Shown one piece after another: positions 16,063 to 26,978 of a DNA stretch of 36,925 bases. The notes below the pieces were generated by a model. The model worked only from the letters and a program-made list of their open reading frames with translations, was not told where the DNA came from and did not search any database. The stretch lies in NCBI GenBank assembly GCA_035527835.1, contig DATKZS010000158.1, positions 1 through 36,925 on the forward strand, in the 5' to 3' direction. The DNA comes from DATKZS01 sp035527835 [NCBI: bacterium] (lineage in GTDB: Bacteria > RBG-13-61-14). The position numbers and the translations under genes are program-made. The first letter of the stretch is position 1; each line of letters starts with the position of its first letter.

Positions 16063-17961
16063 ATGAGCTTGAATCACAATTCGGAAGCTGACGGGCGGCG
16101 GATGTTAAGCCGGCACGAGTTCGTGATCAGGCTGTTGGGCCTGATGCTGCTGCTCGCCTTTTTCCAATTCATCGCCAGCCATTATCTGATTTACAACGTA
16201 TTCCACCCGGACGCGGCGGAGCTGGAAATTTTGCTGGACCGTCCGGGTCCGGGCGTGATTATCATTTTCATTTTTATCCTGGCCCTGATGTTCAACTATC
16301 TTCGTCCGATCCTTTCCTTCCTGGGCGACGCCGGCCGGGAGGTTGAGATCCCGGACGAGCGGGCGCGGCTGGTGGCACAGAAGTGCATGAACTTTCCGTA
16401 CCTGATGGTGGGGTTCGCTTTCGTTTCGAACATTCTGGGCGGCCTGTTCTCGGGTCTCACGCTGATGCGGTGGCTGGATTGGGGCGCCCGGTTGGTTTAC
16501 TGCCTGGTTTTCGGGGGCGTGATGATCGCGCTGATGGCGGCGCCGCTGGCGATTTACTGTTATCACTGGCTGGTGCGGCCGGTGATCGAGATGGCGGCGC
16601 ATTGCGCTCCGGGCCTGCCGCCGTCGTTTTCGGCGGGGCTTCGGGTGTCGGTCCGGACCAAGATGGTGCTCATCATCACGTCGCTGGTGGTGGCGGTGGC
16701 GGGTTACGTGGGGTTCGTGGGGTACAGCCACTCGAGCACGCTGCTTTCCAGCCTGGAGCGGGTTGAGGCGGCGCTGCCGGAGGAGGTCAAGGCGGAGCTG
16801 GGCCGGCAGAAGGGGGTCATCCTGTCGTCGGAGTGGAAGGCGCGGATCGGGGACCTGGGCGCGATGTACGTGATCTTCGTGCTGGTGGCCTCGGCGGTGA
16901 GCCTGCTGGTTGCCCTGCTCTCATCGCGGGAGATTTCCGAGCCGATCGCGGTGCTGGACCGCGCGGCGCAAAGGATAAGGCAAGGCGGGTACGGCGAGCC
17001 GGTGCGTCTGATCAAGAATGACGAACTGGCCGACCTGGGGGCGGCGTTCAACCGGATGATGGACACGATCGTGGCGCACGTCGGGGTGATGGAGGGAATT
17101 GTCGGGAAGCTGGAGAGAGGCATCCGCAGCATGGACGATTCGATCCGGGTAGTGCTGGGCGTATGCACGGCTCAGGCCCTGGGATCGGCGCGGCAGGCTT
17201 CGGCCGTTTCGCAATCGTCCGCCATCGCCCATCAGATCGTCTCCACCTCCCGCCTGATTGACGAAGGCGCGCGCAACGTGGGGGAAGTTTCGGGCGAAGC
17301 GCTTTCCGCGTGCCAGGGCGGCGAGAGCACGGTGGCGCGGGCGCGGGATGATTTCGCCGGGATCGCGCGGCAGGTGAGCGAGATTTCAGCCGCGATGCGG
17401 CATTTGGAGGATGACTTCAGCCGGATCCTGCGGATCGTGGACCTGTTGGAGGACATCGCGGATCAGACCGACATCCTTTCGGTGAACGCGGCGCTGGAGG
17501 CCGCGGGCGCGGGCGAGCACGGGCGGCGGTTCGGGGTGGTGGCCACGGCCACGCGGATGCTGGCGCAGAAGTCGGCGGACGCGGCGGGCGAGGTGAAGCA
17601 GTTGGTGGGGCAGATCCAGCAGGCGACCCAGGAGTCGGCGGCGCTGGCAAAGGACGGCGAGAACAAGGTGGAGGCGGGGAATGCGGCCATGGGCGCGGTG
17701 GTGAGCGCGTTCGCGGACATCTCGTCGCTGGCCGAGACCACGGCGCTCTCGGCCCGGGAGATCACGGTGGCGACCAAGGAGCAGGAATCGGCCTCGGAGC
17801 AGCTCGCGGCCTCGATGTTGGAGGTCCAGAGCGTGGCCGCGGAGGTGGAAAAGGGCGCGCGCGAGATCGAGTCCGCCGTGGCCGACCTCCGCCGCTTCGC
17901 CGAGTCCCTGAAAAGCGAGGTGGAGGACCGGACCCAACAGCCGGAACCATACATCTCATAG
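16063..17961 (+). CDS. Methyl-accepting chemotaxis-type receptor, multi-pass and divergent at the tip
   Basis: The 632-residue protein has about six membrane spans (near residues 22-44, 64-84, 112-136, 144-170, 200-221 and 265-288), a HAMP domain (289-340) and a long cytoplasmic coiled coil. The signalling hairpin is recognisable at DIADQTDILSVNAALEAAGA (464-483) and GRRFGVVATATRMLAQKS. It is altered: EAARAGE reads EAAGAGE (Gly482 in place of the Arg that stabilises receptor trimers in enteric receptors), GRGF is GRRF, and VADEVR is VATATR. No large periplasmic ligand domain is seen; sensing may occur in the membrane. No CheA, CheW or flagellar genes are in the window. It may feed a chemosensory-like pathway other than motility. 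Confidence 0.85.
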   Translation: MSLNHNSEADGRRMLSRHEFVIRLLGLMLLLAFFQFIASHYLIYNVFHPDAAELEILLDRPGPGVIIIFIFILALMFNYLRPILSFLGDAGREVEIPDERARLVAQKCMNFPYLMVGFAFVSNILGGLFSGLTLMRWLDWGARLVYCLVFGGVMIALMAAPLAIYCYHWLVRPVIEMAAHCAPGLPPSFSAGLRVSVRTKMVLIITSLVVAVAGYVGFVGYSHSSTLLSSLERVEAALPEEVKAELGRQKGVILSSEWKARIGDLGAMYVIFVLVASAVSLLVALLSSREISEPIAVLDRAAQRIRQGGYGEPVRLIKNDELADLGAAFNRMMDTIVAHVGVMEGIVGKLERGIRSMDDSIRVVLGVCTAQALGSARQASAVSQSSAIAHQIVSTSRLIDEGARNVGEVSGEALSACQGGESTVARARDDFAGIARQVSEISAAMRHLEDDFSRILRIVDLLEDIADQTDILSVNAALEAAGAGEHGRRFGVVATATRMLAQKSADAAGEVKQLVGQIQQATQESAALAKDGENKVEAGNAAMGAVVSAFADISSLAETTALSAREITVATKEQESASEQLAASMLEVQSVAAEVEKGAREIESAVADLRRFAESLKSEVEDRTQQPEPYIS

Positions 17962-17963
17962 TG

Positions 17964-18438
17964 CAGATTCACCACGCCAAGAAGGCGCCCACCGAGGCCG
18001 GCTACGCCCGCTTCAACACCGAGAAGAATGAGCGCCGCCACGCCGATAAATTCCGGGGCATCGTCCGCCTGATCTCACTTGCATTATTAAGGGGAGCGAT
18101 AAATATTGGACAATAAGGGAGGTGGAGCCCGACACTCCTGTCGGGCGGCGTCTGCATGGTTGACATGTGCCGGGGACAAGAGTGTCCCCGCCACCATGTC
18201 GCCAGTGTCCAATATTTATCGCACCCATTAGTAAGGAGCGCATCGAATCCAAGGCGGGTTGCAGCCATGAGGAATCGCCGGTCACCAGGCAGCCTGGCAT
18301 GAAGGCGGGAAGGTTCTTTCATGTGCTGATGCCATCGCCAAGGCGCTTGAAATTCATCGTCGTGCCGTGAAGAGCGATGAGGAGCGATTCGGATCGTCTA
18401 TTGCTCATGAGATTCAAAGGCTATTCCTGATTTTTTAG
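17964..18438 (+). pseudogene. Decayed C-terminal remnant, possibly of a B12-dependent ribonucleotide reductase
   Basis: Two coding-like pieces flank the hairpin element at 18085-18233. The left one ends in DKFRGIVRLISLAL. The right one (18271-18438) reads GHQAAWHEGGKVLSCADAIA, then KALEIHRRAV, and stops at TAG. RLISLAL followed some residues later by a PAWHEGG-like block and an SCADAIAKALE box is what I recall from the TSCPD-containing C-terminus of NrdJ-type reductases. Between them the reading is scrambled, with stops. If right, the element landed inside or beside an already broken gene. The assignment rests on short motifs and could be wrong. Confidence 0.35.
18085..18233. mobile_element. 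Small hairpin-rich element with inverted ends (MITE- or REPIN-like)
   Basis: GCGATAAATATTGGACA at 18096-18112 is repeated in perfect inverted form at 18206-18222, and similarity extends outward as TAAGGGG/TAATGGG. Inside are two strong palindromes: CCCGACA/TGTCGGG (18128-18134 and 18139-18145) and GGGGACA/TGTCCCC (18172-18178 and 18183-18189), enclosed by GGTGG/CCACC. It has no gene. The whole would fold into a branched cruciform. A matching end occurs at 112-137, so it is a family. Such elements are mobilised by transposases encoded elsewhere. Confidence 0.65.
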
Positions 18439-18559
18439 GAAATGTATGGGATGCACATTTGAAATGCATCTCTTCAATTTAATAATAAAAGTTCATCCTG
18501 AAGAACCGGTATTATTTTGGGGGCTGTTACTTCGATCAGCGGGAATTGAACATGGCCGG

Positions 18560-20505
18560 TCAGGAAAGCCCGGCCTTGCCATTCAGTTCGTCGGCCAGTC
18601 CATGCGCCGCTCGCATGGCCATTGCCATGATGGTTACCTGGGGATTGACGCCCAGTGACGAGGGCACAACCCCGCCGTCCATCACATAAAGGCCCTCATA
18701 GCCAAAGACCTTGTGGTTGACGTCACACACCCCCTGCTCTTTATCGGCCGCCATCCGGGTGGTGCCAAGCGGATGCCAAGCGGAGATGAAAAAGTCGGAA
18801 GGCTTCCACGGCCTTGACATGAAAAGATCCACGTCCTTTTCGTTTCTGAATACGCCCTTCCCGGCGCCGAAGCCGAAGCAGTGGGCCCGGCTGGCCCCTG
18901 CCTTTAAAAAAATCCTGGCCAGGACTTCCGTGGCTTTCAAGAAATTTTCAAAATCCGTTTTATTACTTTATAGGTGATGATCGGGAATTTGTCCCAGGGC
19001 ACCCGGTGCACGCGGCCGCGGCTGGAATCCTTCAGCATGAAACCGAAAAGGGCGAGGTTCGGATACATTTCCAGGGAATTGATGTAGTCCTTTCCATACA
19101 ACTGGTTGGATATGCCATAAACCACGAACGGGAGCGTGCCGCCTTCAAACCGGATGCCCCGGCCGCTCAAGTCGCCCACCCCAAGCCCCTGGGGTATGGT
19201 CTTCTGGTTCCGCATGTCCATGCCGTCGAAAAGCGCCCCCATCCCTCCGGACGGATGTATGGACAGGTGCCTGCCGATATTGGGATTATCAATTCCGTTC
19301 TTCCACAGAAAGCCGGGGGTAAGAAGGCTTCCCATGGCTACCACCACGTTGGGAGCGCGGATGGTGAGTTTCTTTCCGAAGGTTGCGGGGTCGGCGGATG
19401 TGGCCTCAACCCCGGCAACGGCGTTGCCCCTCATGATCAGTCTTTTGGCGTCAAAACCCGCGAACAGAAGCGCCGCGCTGTTCAAGGCCCTTGGCATGAA
19501 GCTGATATTGGTGGACTGCTTGGCGTCTAAAGGGCAGCCGAACTGGCAAATCCCTTGCCCCTCACAGCCCTCGGCGTTTCTGGCAAGAGGGTGGATGTCT
19601 TCAAAACCCAACGCCTTTGCCCCGCGCTTGATGATCTCTCCCACCGGCCCAATGTATTTCTCTTCCGCCCTCTGGGCCTTGATGATTTCCTCGACACGGC
19701 TGAAATAGGGTTCCATCTCCCGGGCGCTGAACTCCCGCAAGCCCTGACCCCGCCAATCAGAAAGGACGGCTTCGGGAGTCCGGTAGCAGGTTCCCGAGTT
19801 AATGGTGGTCGTGCCGCCGACGGTCTTCCCGACAGGCATAAGGATCGGCGGATTACCGAGAGCGAATGAGACTCCGTTGTTGCGGTACAGTTTGGCGGTC
19901 ATCCTCTGTATGTTTCCATCAAAATCCTTTCTGGTGAAATATTTTCCCTCCTCAATCACGGCCACCGCGATTCCGCGGCTCGCCAGTTCGTAAGCGGCGG
20001 CGGCTCCGCCCGCGCCGGTGCCTATAACCACTACTTCGGCTTCCAATTCCTGTTCTTGGTCATAGTCTTTTGAATCCATGATCTGGTTTTGCCAGCGGTG
20101 TTTTTCCACACTTTCCGGAACAGTGACGTTGAGTTCAACGCCAAGGGTTTTCTGGGTGTCTTCGTCCAGGAGGTAGGCCATCTTAAAGGGAGAGGAAGCG
20201 ACAAGAAGCAGATACTTCATTATCCTGCCCTTGCTCCAGGAAGCAACAAGGGATTCTCTTTTTTCGAGGCTATGGGCCGAAAGGAGTTTGCCCGAGGTGA
20301 ACAGGGATACCAGATCCATAAGCAGCAGAAAGCTTCCCAATGATAGCGGGCCGAATCTGATCTCCCGGATTTGGTCCCCCACCTGGCCGATAAGTTTTTG
20401 CGCCTGTACTCCGGGCAGCTTTTGCCCCTGAGGGAACAAAACCTCCATCAAGGCCAGGGCGGTTTTTTCGCGGGGGAAATACCTTGTATCTCCTTGCTTA
20501 TTCAT
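18560..20505 (-). pseudogene. GMC-family oxidoreductase disrupted by a frameshift
   Basis: The first 522 residues (20505-18937) hold VVVIGTGAGGAAAAYELASR (FAD binding, residue 158 on), MPVGKTVGGTTTINSGTCYR and EGQGICQFGCPLDAKQS, as in GMC alcohol oxidases and dehydrogenases. The frame then runs off at ILKIS and stops. In the next frame the protein continues without loss, reading DFENFLKATEVLARIFLKAG, and ends at 18560 with SAWHPLGTTRMAADKEQGVC (catalytic His) and SLGVNPQVTIMAMAMR (catalytic Asn). One missing base near 18955 explains this. Restored length is about 650 residues. An extra 150-residue N-terminal helical region precedes the FAD domain. The family oxidises long-chain alcohols, sterols or sugars; substrate unknown. 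Sequencing error is possible. Confidence 0.8.
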
Positions 20506-20829
20506 GCACCTATTTCTTTTTCATTCAGAAGACTATTGTTAAGGCTTTGATTGCACCGCAAGCCAAGAACAGTCTGGTCCGGCCGGAAATACCTTCGCTC
20601 AAATGCTGAACTCTGACTTTTCATTCCGGTCAGGTTTGCCAGTGTTGCCCCGGCCCCGGTCAGCGGCGCCGTCCTTGGCGCGGGGGCATTCAAGTCTACC
20701 AAGTCAAAGGGGTCCAGGCAAACGATGTCTCCGCGGCCCCGCTACGTTCCTTGCGCTAAAGTTTTACACGTTTGGGTTTGCTCCGGAACAAGGCAAGTTT
20801 TCCATGTTTGGCGCGTCCGTAAAATAAGG

Positions 20830-20871
20830 AAGGGTCCGCCCCGGCGCTTGATCGCGCTGCGGCGGACCCTT
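20830..20871 (-). terminator. Hairpin terminator downstream of acs
   Basis: AAGGGTCCGCC (20830-20840) pairs perfectly with GGCGGACCCTT (20861-20871) around a 20-base loop. On the minus strand it lies about 43 bases after the acs stop and is followed by CCTTATTTTA, a modest U-run. It is a likely transcription terminator for acs. Confidence 0.65.
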
Positions 20872-20913
20872 GGCTGATGATGATGGCGTTGGATTGCGTT
20901 CCGATCCGTTGAC

Positions 20914-22884
<1,971 letters not shown>

Positions 22885-23090
22885 TTGCTTACCCCCTTCT
22901 TAATTGTGGTTTACTACCGGGCGTCCGGTCCCCACCAGGGACCGCCGCCTTGACCTCTCCTCCGCTCGAACAACTTTTCTCGGTAACCCAGTAAATTGTT
23001 AATAGAGGACCGCTTATAGACCGCCCGTGGAATCTCCATTATACCGTAAACCACGAAGCGGCTCAATTCCCGGTGGCCCTGCCTTAAGTA

Positions 23091-23150
23091 CCACGGGCTT
23101 GCAACCCGTGGCCCTCACCCCTCAAGCCCCACGCCTCAAGCCTCACGCCC
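23091..23150. repeat. Palindrome and short direct repeats downstream of the response regulator
   Basis: CCACGGG (23091-23097) and CCCGTGG (23105-23111) form a seven-base hairpin around CTTGCAA, followed by imperfect direct copies of CACGCCTCAAGCC up to the response-regulator stop. It may help end the minus-strand transcript but lacks a clear U-run. Confidence 0.45.
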
Positions 23151-23530
23151 TACTTCCTCACCAGCCGCTTCACGCTCTTCACCAGCGTCTCCGCCTTGAC
23201 CGGCTTGGGCACGTAGTCGTCGGCCTCGCAGGCGAGGCCCCGGGCCCGCGAGAAGTTGGCGTCCCGCATGTGATCGGAAACCCCCGTCAGCATGATCAGC
23301 GGCATGTCCGAAAAATCGCTTTGCGCCAATGCCTCCGCCACCTTGTACCCGTCCTTGTTCGGCATCATCACGTCCGGCACGATCAGGTCCGGCTTCGCGC
23401 TCTTGATCTGGTCTCAGCACTGCACCCCGTCGTAGGCCTTGAGCACGCTGAACCCCTCCACCTCCAGGGCCTCGCAAAGGCTGTCCACCAAGTCCCGGTC
23501 GTCGTCCACCACCAGTATTTTCCTTCCCAT
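23150..23530 (-). pseudogene. Single-domain response regulator interrupted by an in-frame TGA
   Basis: A CheY-like receiver of 126 residues: ILVVDDDRD gives the acidic pocket, DLIVPDVMMPNKDGY has phosphoacceptor Asp53, LIMLTGVSD the switch Thr82, and DDYVPKPVK the conserved Lys109. After GVQC a TGA (23416-23414, codon 39) breaks the frame, which then continues intact as DQIKSAKPDL. Many receivers have Trp or Leu at that place, so a TGG to TGA change is the simplest cause. The ATG at 23530 has GGAGG seven bases upstream. It lies 184 bases after the histidine kinase on the same strand and is probably its partner. Selenocysteine recoding is considered below but not favoured. Confidence 0.75.
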
Positions 23531-23602
23531 CGTTGTCCCTCCTTCGAGCTGATCGCCGATCGGCCGGCAGGTGATTGATGGATACGTTTTATTATTTTTG
23601 CC

Positions 23603-23692
23603 GCAGATGAACGCGGATGAACGCAGATAAATCAATGGATTTTTTATTTTAAATTAATCCTCGATCATCTGTGTTCATCTGCGTTCATCTGC
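23603..23692. repeat. Inverted repeat between kinase and response regulator
   Basis: A 26-base arm (23603-23628) and its inverted copy (23667-23692) differ at two positions and are built from GCAGATGAACGC units. The 38-base loop is AT-rich. On the minus-strand transcript this makes a long hairpin between the kinase and the response regulator. Repeats of this wording are scattered in many environmental genomes. Confidence 0.6.
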
Positions 23693-23714
23693 GTTAACTC
23701 TTCTAAACCCCGAC

Positions 23715-25784
23715 TCACCCTCGCAGCTCTCCCGCCGCCGCCCCGTTCACGGCCTGGGCCGCGCCCGGCGACACGCTCACCCGCTCCTTGGGCAGCGTGA
23801 ACACGAAATTGGCCCATTTCCCCGGCTCCGACTCCGCCCGGATCCTGCCCCCGTGCCGCTCCACGATCTCCCGCGCGTTGAACAGCCCGAGCCCGGTGCC
23901 CTTCTGCTTGTGACGCACGTGCTCGAGCCGCGTGAACTTCCCGAAAATCTCCTCGAGCTTGTCCAGCGGAAGCCCCTCCCCGTTGTTCTTCACGTTGAAC
24001 TCGTAGCTGTCCTCCGTCTCCTTGAACCCGAGCTGCACGTACCCGCCCTGGTCCCCGAACTTCACGGCGTTGCTCAAAAGGTTCGCTAACACCGCCCGCA
24101 TCAGCTCCGGGTCAACCAGCAGCCGGAGCCCCTTAAGCCTCGCCCCGTTCAGCACCTCCACCCGCATCTCCTTCTCCAGGAGGGTTTTCTGCTCGCCCTC
24201 CACCGCCGGCTCGATGACCTCGGACAGCGCCCCGCACTCCCGCTCGTAGAGCTTGAGCTGACCCGACTCGATCTGCGCGTAGAACAGGTACTTCTCGCTC
24301 ATCGAGGCGATGTAGTCGGCGTTCCCATCCATCCGGTCCAGGATGGCGTCGAACTTCTCCGGCTGCGCGTACGGCCCCATCTTCCTGAGGTTAGCGATCG
24401 AGAGCTTGAACACCCCGATCGGCTGCTTCAGCTCGTGCGACGCGAAACCCAAGAGCTCCATGTAGCGCAGGTTAAGATCATGCAGCGCCGCCGCCAGCTT
24501 GTCCTTCTCCTCCATGTTCGCGTGCAGGTTGTTCGCCATCTGGTTGAACGCTAACTCCAGCTCCCGGATCTCATCCCGCCCCGGCTTGATCGAGACCCGG
24601 TACTCCAGGTTCCCCTTCGCGATCTCATCGCTCGCGTCCGCCAGCGCCCGAAGCGGCTTGGTCAGCATCCGCGAGAACACCAGCCCCAGCAACATGATGA
24701 TCACGATCCCCACGCTGAATATCTTCACGTTGCTCCAGATGAAATTGTCCCGCACCGCGATGAACGGGCCCTTCCACAGCCCGATCCCCAACGCCCCGAC
24801 CACCTTGCCCTCCGGGTCCAGGAGCGGCTCGTATGCCGCGAAGTACCAATCAAACACCACCCACGACTCCCCGAACCAGTCGCGCCCGTTGTTCAGAACC
24901 GACTCGCTCGTTTCCTTGAACATCCGCGACCCCACCGCCCGGTTGCCGCTGGGCTCGCGGATGGTCGAGGACGCCCGGATGTCCCAGTAAAATATCGTCA
25001 CCATCGCGTTGTTCACCTGGCCCGCGCCCACCCCCGGGAAAATCGCCCCCATGATCTCGTCAACCAGCGCCGTGTCGTTGTTTAAGAGCCTCCCCCCGTA
25101 AATCACCCCCAGCTTCCGCCCCAGCTGGTCCTGGATCGGATACGCCGCCATCATCGTGAGGCCCGAGTCAACCTGGCTGATGGCACCCGGCGCCGCGTTC
25201 TCCGTGGGCTTCGCGCTGATGAACGCACGCATCACCAGTTGCTCCGACTCCCTGGCCAGACGGTCACGCGTCATCAGCGTCGTCCCCGAAGACTTCTCCC
25301 CCCGGAGCGCCCGCCGCACCAGCTCGTCGCTCATCACGTTGTCACCCGTCGCGTAAGGCGGGGCCGTCCGAAGCGTCACCACCCCGTCCTGGTTCACCAG
25401 CGTCATGAAATCAAGGCCCCGGTCCCGCCGGATCAACTCCAGCTGCGAACGAAGGTTCGGGAGGTCTCCCTTCTCGATCGCCTCCATGATGAAAAAGCGG
25501 TTCGAGGTGAAATCAACTACCGTCGCCACCTCCTTGAGACCGTTGTCATACATGATCCGGGCCGTCTTCAAATCCCCCGAAAGCTTGTCCTGGGCCTCCC
25601 GCCAAATGTTGTCGTAAATCAGACGCAGGCTGAGACGCAGCATCACCATGAACGACAGCGCCATGATCAATGAAAAAACCACCAGGATCTTCATGGCGAG
25701 CGACATGGGCAGCCGGTGCAGAGGCAACACCCGGTAAATGCCGACCCGTTCCAGAGGCTTCCATTTCTTTCCACGCACGCGCAT
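23715..25784 (-). CDS. Cache-HAMP sensor histidine kinase
   Basis: The 689-residue protein has an N-terminal membrane span (about 31-51), an extracytoplasmic region of some 300 residues with Cache-like features (LDFMTLVNQDGVVTLRTAP and AAYPIQDQLGRKLGVIYGG), a second span (about 353-371), HAMP (372-425) and the kinase core. FASHELKQPI contains the phosphorylated His (about 450), NLLSNAVKFG is the N box, NNGEGLP the G1 box, FGKFTRLEHV the F box and GTGLGLF the G2 box. It senses a small molecule outside the inner membrane. The frame is open to 25883, but I choose ATG 25784 because GGAAGGG lies five bases ahead and the signal anchor then follows naturally. The broken response regulator downstream is its likely partner. 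Confidence 0.88.
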   Translation of the reverse strand: MRVRGKKWKPLERVGIYRVLPLHRLPMSLAMKILVVFSLIMALSFMVMLRLSLRLIYDNIWREAQDKLSGDLKTARIMYDNGLKEVATVVDFTSNRFFIMEAIEKGDLPNLRSQLELIRRDRGLDFMTLVNQDGVVTLRTAPPYATGDNVMSDELVRRALRGEKSSGTTLMTRDRLARESEQLVMRAFISAKPTENAAPGAISQVDSGLTMMAAYPIQDQLGRKLGVIYGGRLLNNDTALVDEIMGAIFPGVGAGQVNNAMVTIFYWDIRASSTIREPSGNRAVGSRMFKETSESVLNNGRDWFGESWVVFDWYFAAYEPLLDPEGKVVGALGIGLWKGPFIAVRDNFIWSNVKIFSVGIVIIMLLGLVFSRMLTKPLRALADASDEIAKGNLEYRVSIKPGRDEIRELELAFNQMANNLHANMEEKDKLAAALHDLNLRYMELLGFASHELKQPIGVFKLSIANLRKMGPYAQPEKFDAILDRMDGNADYIASMSEKYLFYAQIESGQLKLYERECGALSEVIEPAVEGEQKTLLEKEMRVEVLNGARLKGLRLLVDPELMRAVLANLLSNAVKFGDQGGYVQLGFKETEDSYEFNVKNNGEGLPLDKLEEIFGKFTRLEHVRHKQKGTGLGLFNAREIVERHGGRIRAESEPGKWANFVFTLPKERVSVSPGAAQAVNGAAAGELRG

Positions 25785-26077
25785 GGCGACCCTTCCTTCT
25801 TTTAATAAAGCAACAAGCATACCTATCAACAAACGCCACGGCCGGCAAGCACCCGCCAAAATGGCCGGACCCTGGGAAATCAATTATTATCATGAGGTTG
25901 CGCAAAACGGCGTGGAAGTGCCGGCCCCGGCCGACAGACGGGTTCCATGGGCTTTGGCTTAGGTGCCCGGGCAAAACCATCTAAATCCGGCCCCCGCGCC
26001 CCCGGATTCTTAACACCCTGTAAAAAACATTGACATACTAACCGCTTACAATTTGCCGCCCCGCCGCCGACACGACG

Positions 26078-26106
26078 CGGCCATCCCCGGGATGGCCGAT
26101 TTTTCA
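26078..26106 (+). terminator. Hairpin followed by a T-run
   Basis: CGGCCATCC (26078-26086) pairs with GGATGGCCG (26090-26098), followed by ATTTTT. It looks like an intrinsic terminator on the plus strand, but no plus-strand gene precedes it. It may end an unannotated short transcript from the kinase promoter region, or be fortuitous. Confidence 0.35.
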
Positions 26107-26316
26107 GATAGTTAAGGCCTTCCCGCAAATCACCCGCGGAGGGGTATGAGGATTGCATCAATTGATAACGGCGTTTTGAAACAGACTTATTGGGGAGAAT
26201 GGAGAAGCAAGAATATCAAGGATATATGGGGTGTGAAAAATAATTAATTCTTATCCAGTGCATCCTGCATATCCTTGTTAATTCTGCTTCGGAGGGCTTG
26301 GGAACAGGGGATCGGC

Positions 26317-26736
26317 ATGGGCGTGCGCTTCAGATTATTGATCGGTGACCGAAACGGACACGTCCGCGATTTCCTGAAACGCGAGCTCACCGCCGAGGGC
26401 TACGACGTGAGACTCGCCGGCGACGGACGCGAGGTCCTGGCCGCAGTTAACGGCCCGGATCCCCCCGACCTCCTCATCATGGACCTGCTCCTCCCCTTCG
26501 TGGACGGACTCTTCATCCTCGAAAAACTCCGCGAGCGCCAATGCCCCGTTCCCGTCATAATCTATACCGCCCTGACCGAGTACCAGTCCGACCCCCTCGT
26601 CAAAACCGCCGCCGCCTTCATCGAAAAGGACGGCGAGATCAGCAGCCTCAAAAATGCCCTCGCCGATCTCCTCCTCAAATTCTACCCCGGCCGCTGCCAG
26701 GCCTTCCCCTCACTCTCCAGGCCGGCAAAGGCCTGA
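26317..26736 (+). CDS. Single-domain response regulator (CheY-like)
   Basis: The 139-residue product is a stand-alone receiver: LLIGDRNGHVRDFL for the first acidic site (one Asp where two acids are usual), LLIMDLLLPFVDGL with the phosphoacceptor Asp, VIIYTALTE with the switch Thr, and AAFIEKDGEIS with the conserved Lys. There is no output domain, so it acts by binding a partner or as a phosphate carrier. The frame is open from 26275, but ATG 26317, after a CAGGGGATCGGC segment, starts directly at the receiver. It is divergent from the kinase at 23715-25784, so a regulatory link is possible. Its stop codon lies inside a direct repeat. Confidence 0.78.
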   Translation: MGVRFRLLIGDRNGHVRDFLKRELTAEGYDVRLAGDGREVLAAVNGPDPPDLLIMDLLLPFVDGLFILEKLRERQCPVPVIIYTALTEYQSDPLVKTAAAFIEKDGEISSLKNALADLLLKFYPGRCQAFPSLSRPAKA

Positions 26737-26841
26737 CCGAAATCCAACCAAAGCTACCAAAGGGGCGCGGGTGCCCTCACCCTCCAAACGCCTGACCGAA
26801 ATCCAACCAAAGCTGCCAAAGGGGCGCGGGTGCCCTCACCC
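26731..26841. repeat. Two copies of a 52-base direct repeat
   Basis: The unit starting GCCTGACCGAAATCCAACC occurs at 26731-26782 and 26790-26841, a period of 59 bases, with one A/G difference. The first copy contains the stop codon of the response regulator. Confidence 0.85.
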
Positions 26842-26849
26842 GCGCCCTC

Positions 26850-26978
26850 ATGCCCCCAGGCCCAGTCACCGGCCAAAACGCCCGCTTCACCCCCGGCGGA
26901 GTCTACTGCTCCGTTCAAGAGTTCGAGAGCAACCCCGACATCGGCCTCGCCGGCACCAAGGCCCCGATGCAGGACTGA
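26850..26978 (+). CDS. Short open frame of unknown nature
   Basis: ATG 26850 opens a 42-residue frame with coding-like composition, including FTPGGVYCSVQEFESNPDIG and LAGTKAPMQD. No clear ribosome binding site precedes it because it begins just after the direct repeat. I do not recognise it; it may be a fragment of a larger gene. Confidence 0.3.
   Translation: MPPGPVTGQNARFTPGGVYCSVQEFESNPDIGLAGTKAPMQD

Noticed and set aside
26731-26841. CRISPR array
   Set aside because: Only two copies of a 52-base unit, no spacers of uniform length, and no cas genes.
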